Source: Armatimonadota bacterium
GTDB taxonomy: Bacteria > Armatimonadota > HRBIN16
Assembly (NCBI GenBank): GCA_026003175.1
Contig: BPGT01000001.1
Location: 372,001 to 436,000 of the forward strand
Direction of reading: 5' to 3'
Length of the DNA: 64,000 nt
Of the stretch, positions 36,457 to 45,159 are shown in pieces. The notes under the pieces were generated by a model that worked only from the letters and a program-made list of their open reading frames with translations, was not told the DNA's origin and ran no database searches. Positions within the stretch are counted from its first letter, which is position 1; each line of letters begins with the position of its first letter. Both the position numbers and the translations under genes were made by a program.

Positions 36457-37011
36457 ATGATGGATGTAGATAGTCGTGGCGTCAGTCTGGACATGTTGCG
36501 CTTCCGGGACGTGCCCACTTTTGAGGTGCGTTTTCTGGAGCCTTCGCAGATTCGGCTGTTCCGCACGCCCGGTTCCAGCCAGATTCGCATGACCATTGAG
36601 GGCGAGCGGAGCGTTTTGCGTGTGCATGTGGTACGCTGTTTTCCTCTCTCCGACCCCAACCACTTCCTCAGCCTGCGCGACGGCATGGATCAGGAGATAG
36701 GCATCCTCAAATCGCTGCACGGCTTGGATGCCGAATCGCGCCGTATCATCGAGGAGGAGCTGGACAGACGGTACTTCGTGCCGGTGGTGCAAAAGGTGTA
36801 CTCCGTACGCGAGGAGTACGGAACCATCACGTGGGACGTGCAGACCAACCGCGGCCGGCGCGTGTATCAGGTGCGTCACCTGCGCGATAACGTGCAGGAG
36901 GTGACCCCCACGCGCCTGATTATCACCGACATGGACGGCAACCGCTTCGAAATCCCCGATACGACCAAGCTGGATTCTCGCAGTATGGCGATTATCGCAC
37001 GGGCGTTATGA
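36457..37011 (+). CDS. DUF1854-family protein
   Basis: A 184-aa soluble protein resembling DUF1854: LSDPNHFLSLRDGMDQEIGI followed by RRIIEEELDRRYFVPVVQKV, then YGTITWDVQTNRG and VRHLRDNVQEVTPTRLIITD. The N-terminal part contains FLEPSQIRLFRTPG. The function of the family is unknown; members often accompany ABC transporters, as here, where two ATPase genes lie 270 bp upstream. The ATG at 36457 has GAAGGG six bases upstream; 36451 and 36460 are alternative starts. The stop overlaps the comF start by 4 bp. Confidence 0.75.
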   Translation: MMDVDSRGVSLDMLRFRDVPTFEVRFLEPSQIRLFRTPGSSQIRMTIEGERSVLRVHVVRCFPLSDPNHFLSLRDGMDQEIGILKSLHGLDAESRRIIEEELDRRYFVPVVQKVYSVREEYGTITWDVQTNRGRRVYQVRHLRDNVQEVTPTRLIITDMDGNRFEIPDTTKLDSRSMAIIARAL

Positions 37012-37724
37012 GATGGGCGCGGATAATTTGGGAAGAGATTCTGGACGCGCTGTACCCGCCGCGTTGTGCCGCCTGTGCATTGGTAGGGTGCGACGGCTGG
37101 TGCGACGAGTGCGCCGATAGCATCGCCTATATCTCCCTGCCTGTCTGCGCTCGATGTGGCACGCCGGTTGACCCCGAAGGCTTCTGTTCCTCCTGTCCGG
37201 TGCATTCTCTGGTGCCCGAAGTGGTTCGCACAGTTGCACGCTACGATGGCGTGATACGGTCGGCGATTCACCGCTTCAAGTATGGGAATCGTGCCTCGCT
37301 GGCTCCCGCGCTAGCGCGGTTGCTGATACAGACTTGGCAAACTCCGCTCACCGAGCCACTACGCGCGGCGGATGTGGTTGTTCCTGTGCCCATTCACCGA
37401 CAACGCGAGCGGGAGCGTGGTTTCAATCAGAGTGCACTACTTGCCAGAGAGTTCTGCCGCAGCACAGGGCTGCCTTTGTTGCAAGATGTGCTGGAGCGCA
37501 CGGTGTATCGCCAGCCGCAGGTGGGGTTGGATGCAGCAGAACGGCGTGAAAACGTGAAGGATGCCTTTCGTGTGACACAACCGCAGGCAGTGGCGGGCAA
37601 GAGCGTACTGCTGATCGACGACGTGTGGACAACGGGCAGTACGCTCAACGAGGCAGCGCGGGCGTTGCTAACAGCAGGCGCGGAAAGGGTGTTTGCCTAC
37701 ACGGTGGCGCATGAGCCGTTGTAG
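37008..37724 (+). CDS. ComF-family phosphoribosyltransferase-like protein
   Basis: A 238-aa protein with an N-terminal zinc ribbon (PPRCAACALVGCDGWCDEC ... VCARCG ... CSSCP) and a PRTase domain with DVVVPVPIHRQRERERGFNQ and the PRPP loop VLLIDDVWTTGSTLNEAA. ComF and its relatives take part in DNA uptake and in DNA import-linked processing in competent bacteria; the enzymatic substrate is unsettled. ATGA overlap links it to the DUF1854 gene. Confidence 0.88.
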   Translation: MRWARIIWEEILDALYPPRCAACALVGCDGWCDECADSIAYISLPVCARCGTPVDPEGFCSSCPVHSLVPEVVRTVARYDGVIRSAIHRFKYGNRASLAPALARLLIQTWQTPLTEPLRAADVVVPVPIHRQRERERGFNQSALLAREFCRSTGLPLLQDVLERTVYRQPQVGLDAAERRENVKDAFRVTQPQAVAGKSVLLIDDVWTTGSTLNEAARALLTAGAERVFAYTVAHEPL

Positions 37725-37735
37725 CATGGGCACCC

Positions 37736-37765
37736 TTGCAAAGCCCCACTCCCTCACGTTATACT
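37736..37765 (+). promoter_or_regulatory. promoter upstream of leuS
   Basis: TTGCAA at 37736-37741, an 18-base spacer and TATACT at 37760-37765 precede the leuS ATG by 37 bp. No T-box-like leader fits in this short gap. Confidence 0.5.
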
Positions 37766-37802
37766 GATACTACTGCAACCGTTCGGAAGGGGGTTGGCAC
37801 GC

Positions 37803-40310
37803 ATGGAGGAAAGATATCAACCGCAACAGATAGAACAAAAATGGCAGAAACGCTGGCAGGAAGCACAGCTATTTCGCGCGGAGGACTTCAGCCCGAAGCC
37901 CAAACTGTACGCACTGGACTTTTTCCCCTATCCTTCGGGTGACGGGCTGTCGGTCGGGCACTGTCGCAACTATATCCCCACCGATGCCTTCTGCCGCTAT
38001 AAGCATATGAAGGGCTTTAACGTGTTGCACCCGATGGGGTGGGATGCGTTCGGTCTGCCCGCTGAGAACGAAGCCATCCGCAAACGCTCGCATCCCAGCA
38101 AGACGGTGCCGCGTTACATCGCCAACTACAAGCGGCAGATGAACATGATAGGTATCTCCTACGACTGGAGCCGTGAGATTAACTCCAGCTCGCCGGATTA
38201 TTATAAATGGACACAATGGTTCTTCCTGCTGCTGTACAAGCGCGGGCTGGCGTACCGCTCCACTGCCCCCGCCAACTGGTGCCCATCCTGTAAAACGGTG
38301 CTGGCGAACGAAGAGGTAGAAGGCGGTGCGTGCTGGCGGTGCGGCAGCATCGTGGAGAAGCGTGACCTACCCCAGTGGTTCTTCAAAATTACCGACTACG
38401 CGGAGCGACTGCTGAACGACCTGGAGCTCATTAACTGGCCCGAAGGCATCAAGATGATGCAGCGCAACTGGATTGGGCGTAGCGAGGGCGTGGAGTTCCA
38501 GATGCAGGTCGCCGATGCCGAAGGCAGACCGTCGGACAAATCCTTCTGGGTGTTCACCACGCGCGTGGATACTACCTTCGGCATGTCGTTTGCGGTGCTG
38601 GCGCCCGAGCATCCTCTGGTGCGTGAGATTACCACCCCCGACCGACGCGAGGAAGTAGAAGCGTATATCGCCCGCAGCCAGCGTGAGACGGAGATTGAAC
38701 GCCTCTCCACCGAGCGTGTGCGCGATGGCGTGTTCACCGGCGCATACGCCATCAACCCCGTTAACGGACAGCTGGTACCCATTTTCATCGCCGACTACGT
38801 GTTGATGGGCTACGGCACAGGCGCGATTATGGCAGTGCCCGCGCATGACGAGCGCGACTTCGACTTCGCCAAGCGCTACGGACTGCCCATCCCTGTAGTG
38901 ATTGCTCCTCCCGGCTGGAACGGCGAACCGCTGGAGCAGGCATACACCGGCGAAGGCACAATGGTCAACAGCGGAGAGTTTAGCGGACTGCCCAGCGAAG
39001 AGGGCAAACAGCGTATCGCCGACTGGATGGAGGCGCAGGGTATCGGCAAACGACGCGTGAACTACCGCCTGCGCGACTGGCTCATCAGCCGACAGCGATA
39101 CTGGGGTGCGCCCATCCCCATCATCCACTGCCCCAAGTGCGGGCAAGTGCCTGTTCCTGATGACCAGCTGCCCGTACTGTTGCCTGACGTGGAGCACTAC
39201 GAGCCGACAGGCACGGGCAAATCGCCTCTGGCAAACATCCCGGAGTTTGTGAACACCACCTGCCCGCAATGCGGAAGCGCCGCCGAGCGCGAGACCGACA
39301 CGATGGGCGGTTTCGCCTGTTCCTCGTGGTACTTCCTGCGCTTCGCCAGCCCGCACGAAACCGAACGCCCCTTCAATCCCGACGCGGTGCGCTACTGGCT
39401 ACCTGTTGATGTGTACGTCGGTGGAGCGGAGCACGCGGTGATGCATCTGCTGTACGCCCGCTTCTGGGTAAAGGTGATGTACGACGCGGGGCTGGTGCAC
39501 TTCGTGGAGCCGTTCCTCACCCTGCGCAACCAGGGCATGGTGCTGGCTCCTGACCCCGATAACCCCAGCGTGATGGTGAAGATGTCCAAATCTAAAGGCA
39601 ACGTGGTCACGCCCGACTCGGTGGTAGAGCAACACGGCGCGGACACCCTGCGCCTGTACGAGCTGTTCGTCGCCCCCTTTGATCAGGCGATTGAATGGCG
39701 TGAGGAGGGCGTGAGCGGAGCTAACCGCTTCCTGCACCGCGTGTGGCGACTGGTGCTGGAAACCATCCCGCACTATCATCGCGACTGGAAAGAGAAGCTG
39801 CAGGGAGCAGAACTGACCGCCGATGAGCGCAAACTGCGCCGCAAGACACACCAGACTATCAGGAAGGTGGGCGAGGACATCGAGGACTTCCGCTTCAACA
39901 CCGCCGTCGCGGCGATTATGGAATGGGTGAACCTGATGTACGACCTGAAGGACGCACTCATCGCGTCGCCCGCTTTCAGCGAGGCGATACATTCGCTGAT
40001 ACTGGTGCTGGCGCCGTTCACCCCGCATATCGCCGACGAGCTGTGGGAGAGGCTGGGCTACGAAGGCTTCACCTACAACCAGCCCTATCCTGAGTACGAC
40101 GAAGCAGTCGCCGCGGCGGAGGAGCTGAACATCGTCGTGCAGGTGAACGGCAAACTGCGCGACGTGCTGGTGGTTCCGGTAGACACCCCTCAGGAGGAGC
40201 TGGAGCGACTGGCGCTGGCAAGCCCCAAAGTGCAACAGTTCACCAATGGCAAGAAGGTGAAGAAGGTCATCATCGTGCCGAACAAGCTGGTGAACGTGGT
40301 GGTGGGATAA
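37803..40310 (+). CDS. leuS: leucyl-tRNA synthetase
   Basis: Charges tRNA-Leu with leucine and edits mischarged products. The 835-aa class I enzyme has FPYPSGDGLSVGHCRNYIPT (HIGH-type loop), a zinc domain (CPSCKTVLANEEVEGGACWR), the CP1 editing domain with VFTTRVDTTFGMSF and YGTGAIMAVPAHDERDFDFA, a second Cys4 site (CPKCGQVP ... CPQCGSAAE), and KMSKSKGNVV. The anticodon-binding and C-terminal domains end with KKVKKVIIVPNKLVNVV. ATG 37803 (EERYQPQQIEQKWQ follows) has GGAAGGGGG about nine bases upstream and is preferred to an upstream TTG. Confidence 0.96.
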   Translation: MEERYQPQQIEQKWQKRWQEAQLFRAEDFSPKPKLYALDFFPYPSGDGLSVGHCRNYIPTDAFCRYKHMKGFNVLHPMGWDAFGLPAENEAIRKRSHPSKTVPRYIANYKRQMNMIGISYDWSREINSSSPDYYKWTQWFFLLLYKRGLAYRSTAPANWCPSCKTVLANEEVEGGACWRCGSIVEKRDLPQWFFKITDYAERLLNDLELINWPEGIKMMQRNWIGRSEGVEFQMQVADAEGRPSDKSFWVFTTRVDTTFGMSFAVLAPEHPLVREITTPDRREEVEAYIARSQRETEIERLSTERVRDGVFTGAYAINPVNGQLVPIFIADYVLMGYGTGAIMAVPAHDERDFDFAKRYGLPIPVVIAPPGWNGEPLEQAYTGEGTMVNSGEFSGLPSEEGKQRIADWMEAQGIGKRRVNYRLRDWLISRQRYWGAPIPIIHCPKCGQVPVPDDQLPVLLPDVEHYEPTGTGKSPLANIPEFVNTTCPQCGSAAERETDTMGGFACSSWYFLRFASPHETERPFNPDAVRYWLPVDVYVGGAEHAVMHLLYARFWVKVMYDAGLVHFVEPFLTLRNQGMVLAPDPDNPSVMVKMSKSKGNVVTPDSVVEQHGADTLRLYELFVAPFDQAIEWREEGVSGANRFLHRVWRLVLETIPHYHRDWKEKLQGAELTADERKLRRKTHQTIRKVGEDIEDFRFNTAVAAIMEWVNLMYDLKDALIASPAFSEAIHSLILVLAPFTPHIADELWERLGYEGFTYNQPYPEYDEAVAAAEELNIVVQVNGKLRDVLVVPVDTPQEELERLALASPKVQQFTNGKKVKKVIIVPNKLVNVVVG

Positions 40311-40625
40311 GGGCGGTGGGAGCACACGGCAGTAGAGCGACTGCCCGGGAAGGAGATGAGGCGGATTCGGGCGGTCAGGCGAGGGCAGGGAACGTCAAGA
40401 AGTATCCCGGAGATTCTTCGCTGCGCTCAGGATAGTCCGTCAAACTTCCATATTGTAAACACAGTATTTCTGCGCGTGTCCCATGTGTACTCGCGAGCCG
40501 CGAAGCCATCTCCTGCGAGGAGAGGGGCGATCGCGGTCTCCTTTCCCTCGCAGGGAAGGGGGGCAGGGGGTTAGGTTCAAACACCAACAGCTCGGCAGCA
40601 GCCTGATCCTCCACAGGGTGAGGGG
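40311..40625. repeat. 315-bp gene-free spacer with degenerate palindromic repeat core
   Basis: No coding signal is seen on either strand. At about 40506-40577 a copy of the palindromic core shared with the MITE is present: CTCCTGCGAGGAGAGGGGCG, then a second hairpin (TTTCCCTCGCAGGGAAG) and the closing GGGGGTTAGGTT. The MITE terminal repeats are absent. The sequence around 40405-40440 (GGAGATTCTTCGCTGCGCTC) resembles another common dispersed repeat fragment. Confidence 0.5.
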
Positions 40626-41762
40626 TCACACTTTCACGTACCGCCGTATGTAGTTCCTATGCCGATACTCCGCCACCAGCTTGGGGTCTATCGGGTAGTT
40701 GCCGTATTTTCTCGCCGCTTCCACCATCGCCAAATAGTTTTCAGGCTTAACGGCGGGGTGGATAGAATTGCTCGACGCCAGGATGTGCCCCCCACCCGGT
40801 GAGGCTTTAGCGATGGTCTCCTTCACTGCCTCCTCTACCTCCTCGCGTGCGCCCCGCGTCAGCACCACCGAACAGTCCACGTTGCCTATCACCGCGATGT
40901 GGTCGCCATAGCGCGCCTTTACCTCGCCGATGTCCATGCCCGCCAGCGGTTCGATGGGGTCAATGGCATCGATGCCCGCCTCCACCAGCATATCCATAAT
41001 CGCCCAGATATTGCCGTCAGTATGCTTGATGTAAGGCACGCCCATCTCGTGCGCGGCGTCGATACTGCGCTTCAGGTAGGGCAGGATGAACTCGCGGAAG
41101 TGCGCCGGGCTCATAATCAAGCCATGTGCGGTAGCGTAGTCATCACCCGATACCACAGCATCTGCCCCTTCGCGAATAGCGTGGCGCATCAGGCGGATCT
41201 TGTAATCGGTCACCATCTCTGCCAGCGTATGCGCCAGCTCGGGGTCATCTAGATAGTCCACCAGCAGGTTTTCCATGCCTCCACGCAGGTAGTGTGGAAA
41301 TTCGAAGCCATCGTGTGTCAGGAAGACAATCGCTTTGCGCCCCTTGAACCGTTTGACCGCCTCGCGCAGGGATCTCAGTCGGTGAGGGGCATCGGGGTCG
41401 GGCGGCGTATAATGTTTCAGGTCTTCGCGTGAACGAATGGGACCTTCAATCGGGTAGGGAATCCCGAACTCGGTGACTCCCCAGATGATGCCCCATTCGT
41501 CGCGCACAATTTGCTGTGTGCCTTCCACCAAGGTACGTCCTCGCCAGACAACCCCCGATTGCTGGGCGGAACCGAGCAACTGCATCTGCATGTCCTCGAA
41601 GATGGTGATGCCGTCCAGGTGGTCCATCTCGGCGAGTTCTTCCAGCGAACTGGCGCCCACCGCGGAAAGGGTCGGCTCGTTGACGATCAGTTCCCACAGG
41701 GGAACCTTGTCGGGTTCCCCATGGCGCAACAGAGCGGTCATGAAACGTTCGTAACCGGTCAT
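40626..41762 (-). CDS. uroporphyrinogen decarboxylase-family (methyltransferase-like) protein
   Basis: A 378-aa TIM-barrel protein of the UroD superfamily. Features include the start MTGYERFMTALLRHGEPDKV, the segment YIKHTDGNIWAIMDMLVEAG, and DPIEPLAGMDIGEVKARYGD followed by IGNVDCSVVL, which are typical of the MtaA/CmuA-like and uncharacterised UroD-like subfamily rather than haem HemE. Such proteins often act on methylated corrinoid or cofactor-linked substrates, but the reaction cannot be fixed here. Its ATG overlaps the nitroreductase stop by 4 bp, so the two are coupled. Confidence 0.82.
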   Translation of the reverse strand: MTGYERFMTALLRHGEPDKVPLWELIVNEPTLSAVGASSLEELAEMDHLDGITIFEDMQMQLLGSAQQSGVVWRGRTLVEGTQQIVRDEWGIIWGVTEFGIPYPIEGPIRSREDLKHYTPPDPDAPHRLRSLREAVKRFKGRKAIVFLTHDGFEFPHYLRGGMENLLVDYLDDPELAHTLAEMVTDYKIRLMRHAIREGADAVVSGDDYATAHGLIMSPAHFREFILPYLKRSIDAAHEMGVPYIKHTDGNIWAIMDMLVEAGIDAIDPIEPLAGMDIGEVKARYGDHIAVIGNVDCSVVLTRGAREEVEEAVKETIAKASPGGGHILASSNSIHPAVKPENYLAMVEAARKYGNYPIDPKLVAEYRHRNYIRRYVKV

Positions 41763-42292
41763 TGTACTCTCCTCAGCCGTTCCTCGTGAATCAGGTCCTC
41801 CAGCGGGCGGCGCGGGCGAGATGCGGGATGTTCCGCAGGATAGGCGATAGGCAGTATCGCCGCCGGCTGTAACGGTGGCTCCGCACCGATAATCCTCGCG
41901 ACCGCTTCGTCGTCGAATGCGCCTATCCAGCAGCTGCTCAACCCCAGCGCAGTAGCCGCAAGATGGGCAATCGTGCAGGCGATGGTGGCGTCCTGCATAC
42001 AGTAGAGATGCTCTCCCCGCCTGCCGTAGGTGCTACTGTTGCGCAACGGATTGGCCACAAACACCAGCACCACCGGTGCATCTTCGATGAAAGTCTGGTC
42101 GTGCGAGGCACGGGCGAGCTGGCGGATGTGCTCGCGGTCGCGCACCAGCACCACCTCGTACGCCTGCAGATTGCCCGCCGAGGGCGCGCTATTGATTGCC
42201 TCCAGTATCTGTTTTAGCTTCTCTTCCTCAATCGGTTTACGCTCGTAGGCGCGTACAGAACGCCGTCGCTTCAAAACCTCAAAGAACTCCAT
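41759..42292 (-). CDS. nitroreductase-family FMN oxidoreductase
   Basis: A 177-aa flavoprotein. The FMN phosphate contact RRSVRAYERKPIEEEKL and the LEAINSAPSAGNLQAYEVVL segment mark the family, with ATALGLSSCWIGAFDDEAV and ILPIAYPAEHP in the C-terminal half. These enzymes use NAD(P)H to reduce nitro compounds, quinones or flavins. ATG 42292 has GGAGGGAGG seven bases upstream. It lies between two UroD-like genes in one operon, so it may reduce a substrate or cofactor of that pathway. Confidence 0.88.
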   Translation of the reverse strand: MEFFEVLKRRRSVRAYERKPIEEEKLKQILEAINSAPSAGNLQAYEVVLVRDREHIRQLARASHDQTFIEDAPVVLVFVANPLRNSSTYGRRGEHLYCMQDATIACTIAHLAATALGLSSCWIGAFDDEAVARIIGAEPPLQPAAILPIAYPAEHPASRPRRPLEDLIHEERLRRVQ

Positions 42293-42308
42293 GCCGATTC
42301 CTCCCTCC

Positions 42309-43478
42309 CTACACGTATCGTCCATGCTCTTTGCCTGTCTCGTACATCGTCCACAAGTTTTCCAGCGGTGTGCTTGGGGCGAGGTTGTTGCCCTCGCGCA
42401 GGATGAACTTGCCTCCCTCCATCACACCGCTTCGCAGGATGCGAACGGTTTCTTCGCGCACCTGTTCCGGTGTACCATGATGAAGCAAAGGAACCGATGG
42501 ACCGCCTAGCAGCTCTACCTCGGGTCCCAAATCCCGCCGTGCCTTGCCAAGGTCTATAGGAAAGCCGGTGTCGATACTGCGTACGTTCAGCCTGTCGCGC
42601 AGGAATACCAGATGCCTCTGCACGTCACCGCAGAGATGGATGCCTATCGGCTGAGAGGGGTCTTCCATCAATTCCTCCTTCAATCGTTGATGGAAGGGGA
42701 AGACCATCTGCTCGTACATGCGAGTACTCAACAGTTCGATACTGTCATCGGCGAAGCCCCAGCCGTTGGGCGTTTTTTCGGGCTGCCCCAAATGACGGCG
42801 GTATGCCTTAATGCGCGTGATGATGGCGGTGGTGACGAAATCCAGTAACTGCAGGGCGTAATCGGGATCCTCAATCAAGTCCGCGGCAAACTGTGATGCC
42901 CCGCGCAGGTTGCAGCATATCGTCATCGGACCATCCGTGCCCAGGCCAGTTGGGCTGACCGAGGCGATGGGCTTACCGTACATCGTCCAGCCTTCGTCTT
43001 GCTTGCGCTTCATGTACTCATAAAACTCCCAATTGCGCGCCATCAGCCCGCCGGTGAACGGGTCGGGAATACCTTTGTCGAACAGCAGGTTCTTTCTGTC
43101 GCCGGTCAGAAGGGGTTTGACATCCGGTACCTGGTCGGAGGAATAGAAAATCTCGCATCCCAACCATGCGGATTCGTAGACGTTTTGAAAATCCACGTAA
43201 ACACTCCAACCTTTCTCCGGGATGCCCATCTCGCTATCTTGAGGGATGTGGTGGCGCACCCAGTGGATGTGTTGTATCTGGTACTCCAGCATCACCTGCG
43301 GGTCGTTGAAGTACTGCTCAAAGGTGATGTTTCGTGGATTCGCCTCAGGTATGCCCATAGTAAAACGCACGTTCAACCCCCAGATAATGGGAACACGAAT
43401 CGGTTTTCCTGCTCGATACGCTTCCCAAACCTGCTGCACTTCGGCATTGTGCACTTCGAAATCGATATATCTGGACAC
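42309..43478 (-). CDS. second uroporphyrinogen decarboxylase-like protein
   Basis: A 389-aa protein of the UroD fold, divergent from its neighbour at 40626. The barrel motifs include QPIGIHLCGDVQRHLVFLRD (the region of the HxCG/HxDG metal site) and IDTGFPIDLGKARRDLGPEV followed by LLGGPSVPLLHHGTPEQVRE, plus EGGKFILREGNNLAPSTPLE near the end. HxCG and CGG-type sites bind zinc in related methyltransferases, so methyl-group chemistry is possible. The start is GTG 43478, with GGAGGT eight bases upstream; the longer frame adds unrelated residues. Confidence 0.8.
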   Translation of the reverse strand: MSRYIDFEVHNAEVQQVWEAYRAGKPIRVPIIWGLNVRFTMGIPEANPRNITFEQYFNDPQVMLEYQIQHIHWVRHHIPQDSEMGIPEKGWSVYVDFQNVYESAWLGCEIFYSSDQVPDVKPLLTGDRKNLLFDKGIPDPFTGGLMARNWEFYEYMKRKQDEGWTMYGKPIASVSPTGLGTDGPMTICCNLRGASQFAADLIEDPDYALQLLDFVTTAIITRIKAYRRHLGQPEKTPNGWGFADDSIELLSTRMYEQMVFPFHQRLKEELMEDPSQPIGIHLCGDVQRHLVFLRDRLNVRSIDTGFPIDLGKARRDLGPEVELLGGPSVPLLHHGTPEQVREETVRILRSGVMEGGKFILREGNNLAPSTPLENLWTMYETGKEHGRYV

Positions 43479-43720
43479 AGCAACTACCTCCGCCAGCCAG
43501 CTTGAGGAACATTTCACAAAGTAGTAGTTAGATACTCTGCAGCCATTCGCCTGCATACCTTTTGGGAAAAGGTCAGGATAAGCAGCATGTCGTAAGTGAA
43601 ATGCGGGTTTTTCATCCTCTCCCGTAACCTTCGGCGCGGGTATTGCGTCTTATCTGTGCATAACATCCGCACAGCGCGGGAAGCGGGAGAGTATCGTTGG
43701 CAGGTCCAGGAGCGATAGCG

Positions 43721-44317
43721 TTGCCGCACTCATCCGGTACGGTGAACTCAGCCGATGCCGACCGTCAGGCGATAGAACGATTTCTGGCGGGCGATGCCAG
43801 TGCGTTCGAGGAACTGTACCATCGGTACCAGCCTTATGTGTACAACGTGGTGAACGGCATCGTGCAAAACGCCGACGATGCGCGGGATGTCACGCAGGAC
43901 GTGTTTCTGCACGTGTATGAATCGCTGTCGCGTTTTCGTGGTGGCTCCGCGTTTTCTACGTGGCTCTATCGGGTGGCGGTAAACGCTGCCATCACCCACG
44001 TACGCAAGGAGAGACGCCACCCGCAGATATCGCTGGACGCGCTGCGCGAGTTTCGTGCTGACATCGACGCCGAGCCAGAGCAGCAGGCGACCCGCGCAGA
44101 AACACAGCAGGCAGTACAGCAAATGCTCGCCCAGCTCCCCGAACAGCAACGAGCAGTGCTGGTACTGCGCTATTTTCAAGAGCTGTCGTTGGAGGAGATA
44201 GCAGAGGTAATGAACTGTTCGGTGGCAGCCGTCAAGGTACGTTTGCACCGCGCCCGTAACAGTTTCCGTCGTCTGTTCGAAAAGCGACACTCGCAAGAGG
44301 ATGATGAGAACCGATGA
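43721..44317 (+). CDS. ECF RNA polymerase sigma factor
   Basis: A 198-aa sigma-70 family factor. Region 2 is seen in ASAFEELYHRYQPYVYNVVN and DDARDVTQDVFLHVYESLSR, followed by FSTWLYRVAVNAAITHVRKE; region 4 has LPEQQRAVLVLRYFQELSLE and EIAEVMNCSVAAVKVRLHRA. It should direct transcription of a stress- or envelope-related regulon. The start is uncertain: TTG 43721 has AGGAG eight bases upstream, while GTG 43742 and TTG 43697 are alternatives. The stop overlaps the anti-sigma start by 4 bp. Confidence 0.9.
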   Translation: MPHSSGTVNSADADRQAIERFLAGDASAFEELYHRYQPYVYNVVNGIVQNADDARDVTQDVFLHVYESLSRFRGGSAFSTWLYRVAVNAAITHVRKERRHPQISLDALREFRADIDAEPEQQATRAETQQAVQQMLAQLPEQQRAVLVLRYFQELSLEEIAEVMNCSVAAVKVRLHRARNSFRRLFEKRHSQEDDENR

Positions 44318-45159
44318 GATGCACACTGGTTCGCTGGTGGATGGAAGAATATATCGACGGCGCGTTGGACGGTAAGCGTGTGCAGTGGATTCAGGCACAC
44401 TTGCAGCAGTGTCGCGCGTGCGCGCAGGAGCTGGCATGGCGCCGCTCTCTGCATGAGGCGTTGAAACCGGAACCGCTTACTGCACCACCCCCGCAGGAGA
44501 TGTGGCAGGACTTTCAGCGCAGGCTCACACAGCGTCGCCGATCCGTACGACCGCTCCCATCCTCGTGGTGGCGATGGGGCACAGCGACAGCAGCTGTAGC
44601 GTGCGCGCTGGTATTGGGTATAGCGTGGTGGAGCGGACGCGCTCCGGTTTTGGAGACAGCAGCGCCGCCGGAACCGTCGAACGGGAGGAACTTCGCTTTC
44701 GGTGAGCGACAGCACAACTCGCCTGCAGTAAGCGGGGCGGAGTCTATCGCTTCGTCTCCATCACCAGCGCGCTCGCCTGCTGTTCAACCGATACGCACAG
44801 CGAAAACGCCTTCGGTGAAACAGCCTGAGCCGTCGCCCCCGCTGGTGCGATTCACCACGCAACCCACAACGCAGCCAGCTGACGCAGCTCAACCGCCTGC
44901 GCCGCAGGTGTTCGCCAGCGTAGCATACGCGGAGGTGCGCAACGAGCAGGGCGAGCTGGTGAGCAGGGTGCTTTTGCAAACGACATACGATGAAAACGGT
45001 CAACCCAGAGCGGTGCAGATAGAGTGTGATACCCCTGCCGCAGTGGAGGTAGAGAGCAATGATGAACCGGTGGATAGTTTTGATAATCACGGTGATAATA
45101 GCAGCTCCGCTGGCAGCCCAGACCCGACAGCCGGTACCCGTCCGGGCTTACCAGATTGA
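44314..45159 (+). CDS. zinc-finger anti-sigma factor-like membrane protein
   Basis: A 281-aa single-pass membrane protein. The N-terminal 45 residues form the zf-HC2/ZAS anti-sigma domain (EEYIDGALDGKRVQWIQAH, then LQQCRACAQEL) with the HxxxCxxC zinc motif; a membrane helix (TATAAVACALVLGIAWW) is near residues 90-106, and the external part is Pro/Ser/Thr rich with a small C-terminal domain containing FASVAYAEVRNEQGELVSRV. It should hold the coupled sigma factor at the membrane. Its last 101 bp overlap the following gene in another frame. Confidence 0.82.
   Translation: MRCTLVRWWMEEYIDGALDGKRVQWIQAHLQQCRACAQELAWRRSLHEALKPEPLTAPPPQEMWQDFQRRLTQRRRSVRPLPSSWWRWGTATAAVACALVLGIAWWSGRAPVLETAAPPEPSNGRNFAFGERQHNSPAVSGAESIASSPSPARSPAVQPIRTAKTPSVKQPEPSPPLVRFTTQPTTQPADAAQPPAPQVFASVAYAEVRNEQGELVSRVLLQTTYDENGQPRAVQIECDTPAAVEVESNDEPVDSFDNHGDNSSSAGSPDPTAGTRPGLPD

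Noticed and set aside
45059-45159. Choosing a later start to avoid overlap between the anti-sigma and STN genes.
   Set aside because: The signal peptide and a good RBS lie at 45059; later starts would remove the signal peptide.
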